A DNA stretch of 64,000 nucleotides. It comes from Alphaproteobacteria bacterium SO-S41 (GTDB lineage Bacteria; Pseudomonadota; Alphaproteobacteria; Micropepsales; Micropepsaceae). Location of the stretch: positions 1,984,001 to 2,048,000 of the forward strand of contig AP024629.1 of NCBI GenBank assembly GCA_019670725.1, read 5' to 3'. The translations under genes were made by a program, and so were the position numbers. Shown here in pieces: positions 17,829 to 26,300 of this stretch (its first letter is position 1; the number at the start of each line of letters is the position of its first letter). Below the pieces are notes generated by a model. That model saw only the letters and a program-made list of their open reading frames with translations, was not told where the DNA came from and did not search any database.

Positions 17829-18695
17829 TCAGCGGTAGATTTTCCCGCCGCTATAGGCGGTCGCGTATTGCGCCGTGGCGTCCTGGGGGAGGTAGGCTTT
17901 CAGGGCCGCTTCCTGGGCTTCGATCGTGTCGTTGGCGGGGTCGCGTGGCATGGCGGCGATGAGGTCGAAGACCTTCTGGGGCGACTGGGCCCACAGCCAG
18001 TGAAAGAACAGGACATTCCCGTAGTCCATCTGGGTGACGGCCTTGGCGTTCGCGATGTCGGCGTAGCCCATGTTCACCTTCATCTGCGAATCGATGCCGG
18101 GATAGGCCAGCATCGCGATGAGGTCGGCCGAGCCTTCCTTCCACCAGTTCGCGGAGTCCAGCGCGAGCTGGTGCGACCAGTTCCAGGACTGGACGCAGTG
18201 GAACGCCTCGTGCGCCACGATGAACTTGAACATCAGCAAGTTGGCTTCGGGCGTGAAGCGCGAGGCCGGCACGACCTCCAGCGAGATCACGCATTCCGCC
18301 TTGCCGCGCCAATAGGTGACGCCCGACATCTTGGCTTCGCGGCGCTGGTTGTAGACGTCGCGCGGCAGGATCGAGACGTTGTGGAAGTTCAGCTTGCGCT
18401 GCTTCGCCACGATCTCGAACGACTTGGTGATCGCCTCCAGTGCCGCGGCCTCATAGGCGGGCGGCAGCTGGGCGTCTTCCGCGTCGTCCCGCAGTACGCG
18501 CAGCGTGATCGTCTGGTCCTGGATCGTCAGCCTGTTCCGGCTGATTTCCTGGCACTCCACATCGTTGGAGTAGATCTGGCTCTTGAAGACCGCGCCGTTG
18601 CAGTCGATGGGCGCGCCGACGGGCTGCGCGGGCAGCAAGAGGGAGGGGGCCGGCGTCAAGGCGACGACGAACGCGAACGTAGCAGACAGCAACAT
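17829..18695 (-). CDS. Exported HExxH metallopeptidase-like protein
   Basis: A 288-residue protein starting at Met 18695, where the reading opens with a signal peptide (MLLSATFAFVVALTPAPSLL). The 33-base longer reading puts a charged stretch in front and is less likely. Residues ~165-178 read FIVAHEAFHCVQSW, which contains the zinc-protease signature HEAFH. About 20 residues on, WWKEGSADLIAML supplies a downstream Glu, as in gluzincin-type peptidases. Paired Cys residues fit the periplasm. Substrate unknown; the peptidase role is inference from the motif. Confidence 0.7.
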   Translation of the reverse strand: MLLSATFAFVVALTPAPSLLLPAQPVGAPIDCNGAVFKSQIYSNDVECQEISRNRLTIQDQTITLRVLRDDAEDAQLPPAYEAAALEAITKSFEIVAKQRKLNFHNVSILPRDVYNQRREAKMSGVTYWRGKAECVISLEVVPASRFTPEANLLMFKFIVAHEAFHCVQSWNWSHQLALDSANWWKEGSADLIAMLAYPGIDSQMKVNMGYADIANAKAVTQMDYGNVLFFHWLWAQSPQKVFDLIAAMPRDPANDTIEAQEAALKAYLPQDATAQYATAYSGGKIYR

Positions 18696-18944
18696 GGACG
18701 ATGGGCCCCGGGGCAGTGACTTCGGCACAGCCTAAGTCGCGCCGCTTAACGCGCCGGACAGCTGGCATGGTCTAAATTCGGGTTAATTTGAACCAATTGC
18801 CGCAAACCCGCGGCTTTCAAGCCCGACCTAAGTCTAGCTTGCCCGCTTTTCGGGTGCGCTCATTGTCGCACCTTGGCACCAACCGCGCCTAGCCGCGTTG
18901 GGTTTCCATTGACTGCGGGCACACGCCCGCTTGGGAGGGTAGCA

Positions 18945-19211
18945 ATGACTATTACACTTCAGGGCGTTCTTATCTGGCTGGTCGTCGGCGCTATTGCCGG
19001 CTGGCTTGCCGGGCAAATCGTACGCGGCGCCGGCTTTGGCCTGGTTGGGAACATCGTGATCGGCATTGTAGGCGCCGCCGTGGCCAGCCTTGTGCTGCCG
19101 CGGGTCATCGCTTTCGGAACGCTCGATCCGCTCCTCGCCATGATCATCTATGCGACCATCGGGGCGGTGATCGTGATCGTGCTGCTGTCGCTGATCCGGC
19201 GCGCGGCCTAG
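18945..19211 (+). CDS. GlsB/YeaQ/YmgE family stress-response membrane protein
   Basis: An 88-residue inner-membrane protein with three hydrophobic segments and the family hallmark GAIAGWLAGQIVRGAGFGLV followed by GNIVIGIVGA (transglycosylase-associated protein family). The family is usually stress- or stationary-phase induced; its biochemical role is unclear. ATG 18945 follows GGGAGGG by six bases. A GC hairpin (GCGGGC-ACAC-GCCCGC) lies in the 5' leader just before the ribosome site. It converges on ppk2 with two bases between stops. Confidence 0.92.
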   Translation: MTITLQGVLIWLVVGAIAGWLAGQIVRGAGFGLVGNIVIGIVGAAVASLVLPRVIAFGTLDPLLAMIIYATIGAVIVIVLLSLIRRAA

Positions 19212-19213
19212 GC

Positions 19214-19990
19214 CTAACGCGCCAGGGCCTTCGATCTCAGAAGGCCTTTGGTGAATGGAATGACGACGGCGCGGTCGGCCTTGGCAAGGGCCGACCGTTT
19301 GCCTTTGTACTCGGACCGTTCCAGCAGGTCGCGGATGACGTTGAGCCGCGCCTGCTTCTTGTTGTTGGCGCGGACGACCGACCAGGGACCATGCTTGTGG
19401 TCGGTGCGCTTGAACATGGTGTCGCGCGCCTTGGTATAGTCGTCGAACTTCTCCATCGCCTTCGCGTCGATGGGCGAGATTTTCCACTGCTTCAGCGGGT
19501 CCTCGAGGCGTTCCTCCAGCCGCTCCTTCTGCTCGTCGCGGTCGATATCGAGATAGTATTTGAAGAGCTGCACGCCGGATTTGACCAGCATGTGCTCGAA
19601 CTCGACGACGTCGTCGAAGAACGCCTCGGTCTGGGCCGGGGTGCAGAAGCCCATGACCGGCTCGACGCCGGCGCGGTTGTACCAGGAGCGGTTGAAGAGC
19701 ACGAACTCGCCGGCCGCGGGCAGCCAGAAGCTGTAGCGCTGGAAATACCACTGCGAGGCCTCGCGGTCCGAGGGCTTGGGCAGGGCGACCACGCGGGTTT
19801 CGCGGGGGGAAAGATTCTCGACGATCCGCTTGATCGTGCCGTCCTTCCCGGCGCCGTCGCGGCCTTCCATGATGACCAGGACCTTCTCGCCGTTGGCGAT
19901 GATGTCGCGCTGGAACTTCACCAGCTCGACCTGGAGGTCGTACAGCTCGTTCTCGTAGTCCTCGTTCTTGGACTCGTGCTTCTTGGACAT
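19214..19990 (-). CDS. ppk2: Polyphosphate kinase 2 (class I)
   Basis: A 258-residue PPK2 that uses polyphosphate to phosphorylate nucleoside diphosphates, or runs in reverse. Walker A is GRDGAGKDGT (residues 43-52), Walker B-like FNRSWYNRAGVEPVMGF lies from ~99, and the lid contains SDREASQWYFQRY. A single PPK2 domain of this length is class I. The start at MSKKHESK (19990) was chosen because the 20 extra upstream residues are poorly coding. It may help the cell manage energy and phosphate stores; no other polyphosphate gene is nearby. Confidence 0.93.
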   Translation of the reverse strand: MSKKHESKNEDYENELYDLQVELVKFQRDIIANGEKVLVIMEGRDGAGKDGTIKRIVENLSPRETRVVALPKPSDREASQWYFQRYSFWLPAAGEFVLFNRSWYNRAGVEPVMGFCTPAQTEAFFDDVVEFEHMLVKSGVQLFKYYLDIDRDEQKERLEERLEDPLKQWKISPIDAKAMEKFDDYTKARDTMFKRTDHKHGPWSVVRANNKKQARLNVIRDLLERSEYKGKRSALAKADRAVVIPFTKGLLRSKALAR

Positions 19991-20125
19991 GCCCGGAACC
20001 TTCAATCGTACGGCGGGCCGCCATTGAAACGGAGTTGCCGAAAAGCGCAATGCGCCGCGGCCCAGCGGCGTTGTGAGGGGCGGCGGCGGTGCCTATCATA
20101 AGGTCAACATTGTCAGGAGGCTTTG

Positions 20126-21190
20126 ATGGCCGACCTCTTCGAAAACCCCATGGGCACCGACGGCTTCGAGTTCGTCGAATACACCGCCCCCGATACCGCC
20201 GAACTTGGGCGCCTGTTCGAACAGATGGGCTTTCGCGCCGTGGGTAAACACCGCTCCAAGGATGTGACGCTCTATCGCCAGGGCGACATCAATTTCATCG
20301 TCAATGCCGAGCCGGGCAGCCACGGGTCCGAATTCGCCAAGGCGCACGGCCCCTCGGCCTGCGCGATGGGCTTCCGCGTCCGCGATGCGGCCGCCGCTTA
20401 CAAGCGCGCGCTGGAACTGGGCGCCGAGCCGCATACCGCCGCGGTCGGCCCGATGGAGCTCAACATCCCGGCGATCAAGGGGATCGGCGGCAGCGTGATC
20501 TATCTCGTCGACCGCTACGGCGAACGCTCGATCTATGATGTCGATTTCGTGCCGACCGATCCGGCGCTCGGCTTCGAGCATCCGGGCGCGGGCATGACCT
20601 ATCTCGATCACGTCACGCACAACGTCTATCGCGGCAACATGGACAAGTGGGCGGGCTATTACGAGAAGCTCTTCAACTTCCGCGAAATCCGCTACTTCGA
20701 CATCGAGGGCAAGCTGACGGGCCTCAAAAGCCGGGCGATGACGAGTCCCGACGGCAAGATCCGCATCCCCATTAACGAAAGCTCCGACGACAAGTCGCAG
20801 ATCGCGGAATATCTCGACACGTACAAGGGCGAGGGGATCCAGCACATCGCGCTGGGGGTGAAGGACATCTACGAGACGGTCGAGAAGCTGGCGGCGGACG
20901 GCGTCGCCTTCCAGGACACGATCGACACCTATTTCGACCTGATCGACAAGCGCCTGCCGGGCCATGGCGAGAACGTCCAGCGGCTGCGCGCCGACCGCAT
21001 CCTGATCGACGGAGCGGAAGAGCAGGGCCTGCTGCTGCAGATCTTCACCCAGAACGCGATCGGCCCGATCTTCTTCGAACTGATCCAGCGCAAGGGGAAC
21101 GAGGGCTTCGGCGAGGGCAATTTCAAGGCGCTATTCGAGTCGATCGAACTCGACCAGATCAAGCGCGGCGTACTGGCCGATCCCACCTGA
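20126..21190 (+). CDS. hppD: 4-hydroxyphenylpyruvate dioxygenase
   Basis: A 354-residue Fe(II) enzyme converting 4-hydroxyphenylpyruvate to homogentisate in tyrosine breakdown. Two VOC-like halves are present. The iron ligands are His162 in LDHVTHNVYRG, His240 in GIQHIALGV and Glu318 in PIFFELIQRKG. ATG 20126 follows AGGAGG by five bases. The stop overlaps the maiA start (TGATG), so the two are coupled. The fumarylacetoacetase-family gene that should complete the pathway is 27 kb away on the other strand, and homogentisate dioxygenase is not in the window. Confidence 0.97.
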   Translation: MADLFENPMGTDGFEFVEYTAPDTAELGRLFEQMGFRAVGKHRSKDVTLYRQGDINFIVNAEPGSHGSEFAKAHGPSACAMGFRVRDAAAAYKRALELGAEPHTAAVGPMELNIPAIKGIGGSVIYLVDRYGERSIYDVDFVPTDPALGFEHPGAGMTYLDHVTHNVYRGNMDKWAGYYEKLFNFREIRYFDIEGKLTGLKSRAMTSPDGKIRIPINESSDDKSQIAEYLDTYKGEGIQHIALGVKDIYETVEKLAADGVAFQDTIDTYFDLIDKRLPGHGENVQRLRADRILIDGAEEQGLLLQIFTQNAIGPIFFELIQRKGNEGFGEGNFKALFESIELDQIKRGVLADPT

Positions 21191-21837
21191 TGAGCAACCT
21201 CGTTCACTACACCTACGCCAATTCGTCGGCCGCCTACCGCGTGCGCATTGCGCTGAACCTGAAAGGGTTGAAGGCCGAGGAGCGTTACGTCCATCTGCTG
21301 AAGGACGGCGGCCAGCATCACGCCGCCGGCTATGCCGCGCTCAACCCGCAGGAGGTCGTGCCGACCCTGGTCGATGACGGGCAGGCGATCGGCCAGTCGC
21401 TGGCGATCATCGAATATCTGGACGAGGTGCATCCCGAACCGGCGCTGCTGCCGCGCGATCCGCTGGGGCGTGCGCGGGTGCGGCAGATCGCGCTGGCGGT
21501 CGCCTGCGATATCCACCCCGTCAACAATCTGAGGGTCCGTCAGTATCTGAAGAACGACCTGGCGCTGGATGACGCGGCCTCCACCACCTGGATGAAGCAC
21601 TGGATCGATCTGGGGTTCGCCGGGATCGAGCCGCTGCTCGATCCCGTGGGGCCTTATGCGTGCGGCGCGACGGTGACGCTGGCGGACATCTTCCTGGTGC
21701 CGCAGGTCTTCAATGCGCGGCGCTTTGCGTTCCCGCTCGACGCCTATCCGCGGCTCGTCCGGGCCGATGCGGCGGCGCGGGCGTTGTCAGCCTTTGCCGA
21801 CGCGGCGCCGGAAAAGCAGCCCGACTTCGGCGCCTGA
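21190..21837 (+). CDS. maiA: Maleylacetoacetate isomerase (zeta-class GST)
   Basis: A 215-residue glutathione S-transferase of the zeta class that isomerises maleylacetoacetate to fumarylacetoacetate. The N-terminal thioredoxin fold opens with HYTYANSSAAYRVRIALNLK, which carries the zeta SSx[S/A] active-site motif, followed by NPQEVVPTLVDDG and QSLAIIEYLDE for glutathione binding. The helical C-terminal domain has ATVTLADIFLVPQV. It overlaps hppD by one base, and its stop directly abuts that of the convergent glycan gene. Confidence 0.94.
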   Translation: MSNLVHYTYANSSAAYRVRIALNLKGLKAEERYVHLLKDGGQHHAAGYAALNPQEVVPTLVDDGQAIGQSLAIIEYLDEVHPEPALLPRDPLGRARVRQIALAVACDIHPVNNLRVRQYLKNDLALDDAASTTWMKHWIDLGFAGIEPLLDPVGPYACGATVTLADIFLVPQVFNARRFAFPLDAYPRLVRADAAARALSAFADAAPEKQPDFGA

Positions 21838-22887
21838 TCAGGGCAGGAGGCCGGTCAGCGCTTCATTGGGCTGGCGGAGGGGCGAGGTTTCCACCTCGAT
21901 GACGCGCGGCCCACGCAGGCGGAAGGCGGAGACGACCGCGGCCTGCGCCAGAATCGCCGCCACACACGCCCAGCCGCCAAAATAGGCGGCGGCGGCGCCC
22001 GCGCCGACGAGGGCGAGATAGACGATCAGGCTCGGCCACTTGCCGACGGCCTGCTGCAGGATGTGATGCAGGTGCTGGCGGTCGGGGTCGAACGGCGAGT
22101 GGCCGCGCCGCTTGCGCTCGATCATCAGCCAGACGCAGTCCACGACCGGCACGGTGAGCAGCGTGACGATCTGCCCGTGGTCGATATCGCCCGTCGAGAC
22201 GCCCGCCAGCATGAGCCCCAGGACGAACGCGCCAACCCCGAACGCGCCGATATCGCCGAGGAAGACGAGGCCGAACAGGTTGAACAACAGCACGACGGCA
22301 AGCCCGGCGGCGGTGATCGACGCGGCGCTCGCGTAGGGCATGTCGAGCGACGCGGCGAGGAAGGCGCACCAGATGAGCAGCAGGCCGGTGCAGAGCCCGT
22401 CCTGTCCGTCCGACATGTTGATCGCGTTCAAGGCGCCGCTGGCCGCGAAGATGGCGAGCAGGGCGATCGTGCCGGCGCCGAGGGGGATGGCGACCCCGCC
22501 GAAGACGAACTCGGTCGGCATCAGGCCGGGCGTCATCAGGGTGAGGCCCGCGAACAGAGCGAGGGTGAGGAGCAGCCGTCGCGAGGGGCGGATCTGCACC
22601 CGGTCGTCGGCGTAGCCGATCAGGAAGAAGCCGAAGACCACGGCGTAGAGAATGGCGATGGCGTCGTCCTTGGCGCCGGACCCGACCGCCTCGACGCAGG
22701 CGAGGGCGATCGCCGGGAAGACGGCGAGCCCGCCCACCAGCGGCGTGACGGTGCGGTGAAGCTTGCGCGTCGCGTCGGGCGTGTCGAGCAGGTCCATGGT
22801 GCGGGCGATCGGCATACGCAGCGCGCAGACGGTCAGCGCACCGGCTGCCGCGATCGAGCATTGCAACGCTACCGATGCCAGCGACAC
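21838..22887 (-). CDS. WecA/MraY-type sugar-1-phosphate transferase
   Basis: A 349-residue polytopic membrane protein (about ten hydrophobic segments) of the polyprenyl-phosphate N-acetylhexosamine-1-phosphate transferase family. Motifs in order are DATRKLHRTVTPLVGGLAVF, the acidic site GYADDRVQI, NAINMSDGQDGL, FLGDIGAFGVG and the cytoplasmic RQHLHHIL. It should start a lipid-linked glycan (O-antigen or exopolysaccharide) on undecaprenyl phosphate. GTG 22887, six bases after GGGGGAA, was chosen over an upstream reading of 37 poorly coding residues. The HLHH arrangement is closer to WecA/TagO than to MraY. Confidence 0.88.
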   Translation of the reverse strand: MSLASVALQCSIAAAGALTVCALRMPIARTMDLLDTPDATRKLHRTVTPLVGGLAVFPAIALACVEAVGSGAKDDAIAILYAVVFGFFLIGYADDRVQIRPSRRLLLTLALFAGLTLMTPGLMPTEFVFGGVAIPLGAGTIALLAIFAASGALNAINMSDGQDGLCTGLLLIWCAFLAASLDMPYASAASITAAGLAVVLLFNLFGLVFLGDIGAFGVGAFVLGLMLAGVSTGDIDHGQIVTLLTVPVVDCVWLMIERKRRGHSPFDPDRQHLHHILQQAVGKWPSLIVYLALVGAGAAAAYFGGWACVAAILAQAAVVSAFRLRGPRVIEVETSPLRQPNEALTGLLP

Positions 22888-22978
22888 GTAGAATTCCCCC
22901 GGGGCGCTCAGCCTCGTCCTATGCCGCCTTTCTAGGAGGTGTGTCGCTCGCAATGCAACGCGGCTTTGTGCCTGATTG

Positions 22979-22991
22979 AATGTAATACATT
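22979..22991. promoter_or_regulatory. A/T-rich 13-base palindrome upstream of the WecA-like gene
   Basis: AATGTA-A-TACATT is a perfect inverted repeat in an otherwise GC-rich intergenic region, about 90 bases before the GTG start of the minus-strand glycan gene. It has the size of an operator for a small dimeric repressor. No specific regulator can be named. Confidence 0.3.
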
Positions 22992-23070
22992 GTTTCAAAC
23001 GGTTGCGGCCGGTTGCGGTGAACAGATCGCAGGACGTTCAATCGTCTCGGGCCCGCCGGCGGGCGGCCGG

Positions 23071-23853
23071 CTATTGCGGCGCAACCCAGCCGCCCAGCCG
23101 CATGAGACGGCCATTGATGACCTCCCGGGCTTTCAGGGGGTAGCGTGACAGGACGCTCCAGCGGGTGACATCGATGCCGTTGGCCCGGCAGCTGCGCAAA
23201 ATCTCCAGCGAGGCCGCATAGGTGCCCTTCACGCCCTGGGTGCTGAGGCCGCCGAGCCGCATCAGCGTGACCACGCCGGGCCGGTGAGCCGCCCGAAAGC
23301 CGGGGTCGCGGAACAGGCGGGCCATCAGGTCGAAATCGGCGGCCCGGCGATAGCTGGTGTCGAAGCCGCCCGCCGCACGCAGGATATGCGTCCGCGCGTA
23401 GAAGGCGGGATGCGGCGGCATCAGGCCGCGGCGCAGGCCGCGCGCCGGCATCGCCGCGCCCTTGATGAGGCGGCTCGCGCGGTCATAGGCATCGACCTGG
23501 AGTACATCGCCATAGACCGCGTCGCTGCCCGTCCGCGTGGCGACCCGCATGAGGCCCTCGATGACGTCGGGAGCGGCAAAGGCGTCGTCGGCGTTCAGGA
23601 AGCCGACGAACTCGCCCGTCGCCAAGGCCAGCCCCTTGTTCATGGCGTCGTAGAGGCCTGTGTCGGGCTCCGAGACGAGATGGGCGATCGTGTCGCGATG
23701 GCGTTCCAGGATGGCGAGCGTGCCGTCCGTGGAGCCGCCGTCGATCACGATGTGCTCGATCGCGACATCCTTCTGCGAGCGGATCGAGCGCAGCGTCCGC
23801 TCGATCGTCGCGGCCGCGTTGAGGCAGACGGTGATGACCGAAACCCTGGTCAC
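23071..23853 (-). CDS. Family 2 glycosyltransferase
   Basis: A 260-residue GT-A fold enzyme. SVITVCLNAAATIERTL opens the nucleotide-binding domain, IEHIVIDGGSTDGT follows, and the metal-binding DxD region is GFLNADDAF. Acceptor-side elements are MPPHPAFYARTHIL and FDTSYRRAADFDLMARL. This is the WcaA-like group that adds a sugar to a growing lipid-linked glycan at the cytoplasmic face. The start overlaps the upstream acyltransferase stop by four bases (ATGA). The neighbouring WecA-like gene on the same strand, 183 bases downstream, suggests a common glycan pathway. Confidence 0.9.
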   Translation of the reverse strand: MTRVSVITVCLNAAATIERTLRSIRSQKDVAIEHIVIDGGSTDGTLAILERHRDTIAHLVSEPDTGLYDAMNKGLALATGEFVGFLNADDAFAAPDVIEGLMRVATRTGSDAVYGDVLQVDAYDRASRLIKGAAMPARGLRRGLMPPHPAFYARTHILRAAGGFDTSYRRAADFDLMARLFRDPGFRAAHRPGVVTLMRLGGLSTQGVKGTYAASLEILRSCRANGIDVTRWSVLSRYPLKAREVINGRLMRLGGWVAPQ

Positions 23854-24767
23854 GGCGCGGCCTGCTCCAGGTCGAACACCGATTTACGCAGGAACTCCAT
23901 GACCTCGTCGCGTTCGCTGCTGAGGGCGGCGATCTTCTCGTAAGGGATGACATCGCCGATCGTGATGGGCAGGCGGGTGCCGATGCGGCGATGGACCTCG
24001 CGGAAGATCAGCGCCAGGCGCACGGTCAGACTGGCCTGGCTGGCGATCTGGAAGAGGCGGCTGTTCTGGCCGTGGAAGAAGATCGGCAGGACCGGCGCCT
24101 TGCCCTGCTTGATCAGCTTGGCGGTCAGCGGCTTCCATTCCGCATCGACGGCCTTGCGGGCGAGGGCGCTGGGCGTGGTGGCGACGCCGCCGGCCGGGAA
24201 AATGATCAGTGCGCCGCCGCCCTCAACGAACTTCCGCGCCTCGGCCCGCGTCTTGATATTGGTCGCCAGCGCCTCGCGCGTCTCCGCGAAATCGACCGGC
24301 AGCAGCCATTGGTAGATTTCCGGCACCCGGTACAGCGCGCTGTTGGAGAGGATGCGGAAATCGCTCCGCAGCTTCAGCATCAGGTGGCAGATGACGACCC
24401 CGTCGAGCACGCCGAACGGGTGGTTGGCGATGACGACCAGCGGGCCGGTCTTCGGCGCGGCGAGCAGCTTCGCCTGGTCGTAGGCGAGGTCGAGCCGCAG
24501 CTTCTTGACCCCGGCGGTGAAGAAGTCGTCGGGGTTGCGGCCGGAAGCGAGCTCCTCCTGGAATTCCAGGTAGAGCCGCTTAAGATGCGGCTGGCCGGTC
24601 GCCTTCTCGATCGCCCGGATGATCATGCGGCGGGCCTTCGAATCCGAAGGCGCGGCATAGGTGAACATTTCCTGCTGGGCAGTCTCGGCCATCCCGCTGG
24701 GATAGCGCCGAATCCGGGGTTCCCGCAAGGAAGCGGGTGGTGGCAGGGCGGGTGCCAGTTTCGCCAT
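23850..24767 (-). CDS. Lysophospholipid acyltransferase family protein
   Basis: A 305-residue PlsC-like acyltransferase. Block I is VVIANHPFGVLDG (the NHxxxxD catalytic dyad), block II lies around FRILSNSALYRVP, and block III is ALIIFPAGGVATTPS. It resembles the hemolysin-type LPLAT proteins that acylate ornithine lipids or lysophospholipids; the acceptor is unknown. Start 24767 follows AAGGGCAGAAGC; a further in-frame Met at 24692 is possible. The downstream GT2 gene overlaps its stop. Confidence 0.9.
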   Translation of the reverse strand: MAKLAPALPPPASLREPRIRRYPSGMAETAQQEMFTYAAPSDSKARRMIIRAIEKATGQPHLKRLYLEFQEELASGRNPDDFFTAGVKKLRLDLAYDQAKLLAAPKTGPLVVIANHPFGVLDGVVICHLMLKLRSDFRILSNSALYRVPEIYQWLLPVDFAETREALATNIKTRAEARKFVEGGGALIIFPAGGVATTPSALARKAVDAEWKPLTAKLIKQGKAPVLPIFFHGQNSRLFQIASQASLTVRLALIFREVHRRIGTRLPITIGDVIPYEKIAALSSERDEVMEFLRKSVFDLEQAAP

Positions 24768-24831
24768 GCTTCTGCCCTTCACCGGGCGCAGACTGTGCTA
24801 AGGCGTCGGCAGGACGGCCGGGGACTCGGGC

Positions 24832-25686
24832 ATGACGACATTACAGGGCAAGCGCATTCTGGTGACGGGCGCGACCGACGGGATCGGGCTGCAGGCCGCG
24901 ATGGAACTGGCCGCCATGGGGGCGAGCCTGCATCTGGTCGGGCGCAATCCCGAAAAGCTCGGCCAGGCCGCCGACAAGGTCGCGGCGGCGGCGAACGGGC
25001 GGCCGCCGGCGACCTATCTGGCGGACCTGTCGTCGCAGGAGAGCATCCGCGCCCTCGCCGACCAGGTGAAGACGAATGCGCCGAAGCTGGACGTGCTGTT
25101 GAACAATGCCGGCGGCATGTTCTCGGGCCGGGTGCTGACGCCCGAGAATATCGAGATGACGTTCGGGTTGAATCATCTCGGCTATTTCCTGCTGACCCAT
25201 CTGCTGCTCGACAATCTCTATGCGGCGCCCAAGGGCCGCGTGGTGAACGTCGCCTCCGACGCGCATAAGGGCGTCAGCCTCGATTTCGACAATCTGCAGG
25301 GCGAGCGGTCCTATTCGGCGTGGCGCGCATATCAGCGCTCGAAGCTCGCCAATATCTATTTCACCAGCGAACTCGCGACCCGCGTCGATCCGAACCAGGT
25401 CACGGTCAACTGCCTCCATCCCGGCTTCGTCGCCTCGAACTTCGCAGGCAGCGCGAGCGGCTTCATGGGCTGGGCGATCGGCATCGGCAAGCGCATCGCG
25501 GCGATCGACGTGGTGAAGGGCGCGGCGACCTCGGTCTATCTCTGCTCATCGCCCGACGTCGAGGGCGTCACCGGCAAGTATTTCGTGAAGTCCAAGGTCG
25601 CGACGCCTTCGCGCCAGGCGCAGGACAAGGCGGCGCAGCAACAGCTCTGGGCCGTCAGCGAGCGGCTGACCGGGATCATGCCGTGA
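24832..25686 (+). CDS. Short-chain dehydrogenase/reductase
   Basis: A 284-residue classical SDR of the retinol-dehydrogenase-like group. The NAD(P) motif is ILVTGATDGIGLQAA (TGxxxGIG), followed by LLNNAGG, the catalytic Ser region VVNVASDAH and the YxxxK pair in YQRSKLANIYF. HPGFVASNF is also typical. The substrate is not predictable. Its stop overlaps the GTG start of the methyltransferase gene, and it is divergent from the acyltransferase-GT2 pair. Confidence 0.92.
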   Translation: MTTLQGKRILVTGATDGIGLQAAMELAAMGASLHLVGRNPEKLGQAADKVAAAANGRPPATYLADLSSQESIRALADQVKTNAPKLDVLLNNAGGMFSGRVLTPENIEMTFGLNHLGYFLLTHLLLDNLYAAPKGRVVNVASDAHKGVSLDFDNLQGERSYSAWRAYQRSKLANIYFTSELATRVDPNQVTVNCLHPGFVASNFAGSASGFMGWAIGIGKRIAAIDVVKGAATSVYLCSSPDVEGVTGKYFVKSKVATPSRQAQDKAAQQQLWAVSERLTGIMP

Positions 25687-26300
25687 AACTTTCGATCGAT
25701 CCGGAGAGCGTCAAAGGCTTCCTCGACCCCGCCGAGGGCTCGGCGCTCTATCGCTGGGCGCAGGACGCCGTCGCGTGGGGGCCGTGCCTTGAGGTCGGCT
25801 CTTACTGCGGCAAGTCGGCGCTCTATATCGGCTCGGCCTGCAAGGCGCGGGGCGGGGTCATGTTCACGGTCGACCACCATCGCGGCTCGGAAGAGATGCA
25901 GCCCGGCTGGGAACATCACGACGCCGAGACGTGGGACGCCAAGACCGGCGGCATGGAGACGCTGCCCTTCCTGCGCGACACGCTGCACCGGGCCAATCTG
26001 GAAGACCACGTCATCCCCATCGTCGGGCGCTCCGCGACCGTGGCGCGACACTGGCACACGCCGCTGGCGCTGCTCTTCATCGACGGCGGGCACGCGATGG
26101 AGACGGCGCTCGCCGATTATCGCGGCTGGGCACGGCACGTGATGCCGGGCGGCTATATGGCGATCCACGACGTCTTCCCGAATCCGGAAGACGGCGGCCG
26201 GCCGCCCTTCGAGATCTACAAGGCGGCGATCGCCAGCCGGCAGTTCCGCGAGCTAGAGGTGGTGAAGTCCCTGCGCCTGCTCGTGCGGCTCGGTGGTTGA
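25683..26300 (+). CDS. Class I SAM-dependent methyltransferase (Methyltransf_24 type)
   Basis: A 205-residue protein starting at GTG 25683, which overlaps the SDR stop (GTGA). Motif I is CLEVGSYCGKSALYIG, motif II FTVDHH, and later LALLFIDGGHAMETALADY with PGGYMAIHDVFP, the pattern of the Methyltransf_24 group seen in small-molecule and glycan O-methylation. Its last 48 bases overlap the convergent toroid gene, so the two transcripts are antisense at their ends. Substrate unknown. Confidence 0.85.
   Translation: MKLSIDPESVKGFLDPAEGSALYRWAQDAVAWGPCLEVGSYCGKSALYIGSACKARGGVMFTVDHHRGSEEMQPGWEHHDAETWDAKTGGMETLPFLRDTLHRANLEDHVIPIVGRSATVARHWHTPLALLFIDGGHAMETALADYRGWARHVMPGGYMAIHDVFPNPEDGGRPPFEIYKAAIASRQFRELEVVKSLRLLVRLGG

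Noticed and set aside
22939-23148. 69-residue plus-strand ORF with AGGAGGT upstream
   Set aside because: It overlaps the end of the GT2 gene and lacks coding character; the ribosome-like site is probably chance.
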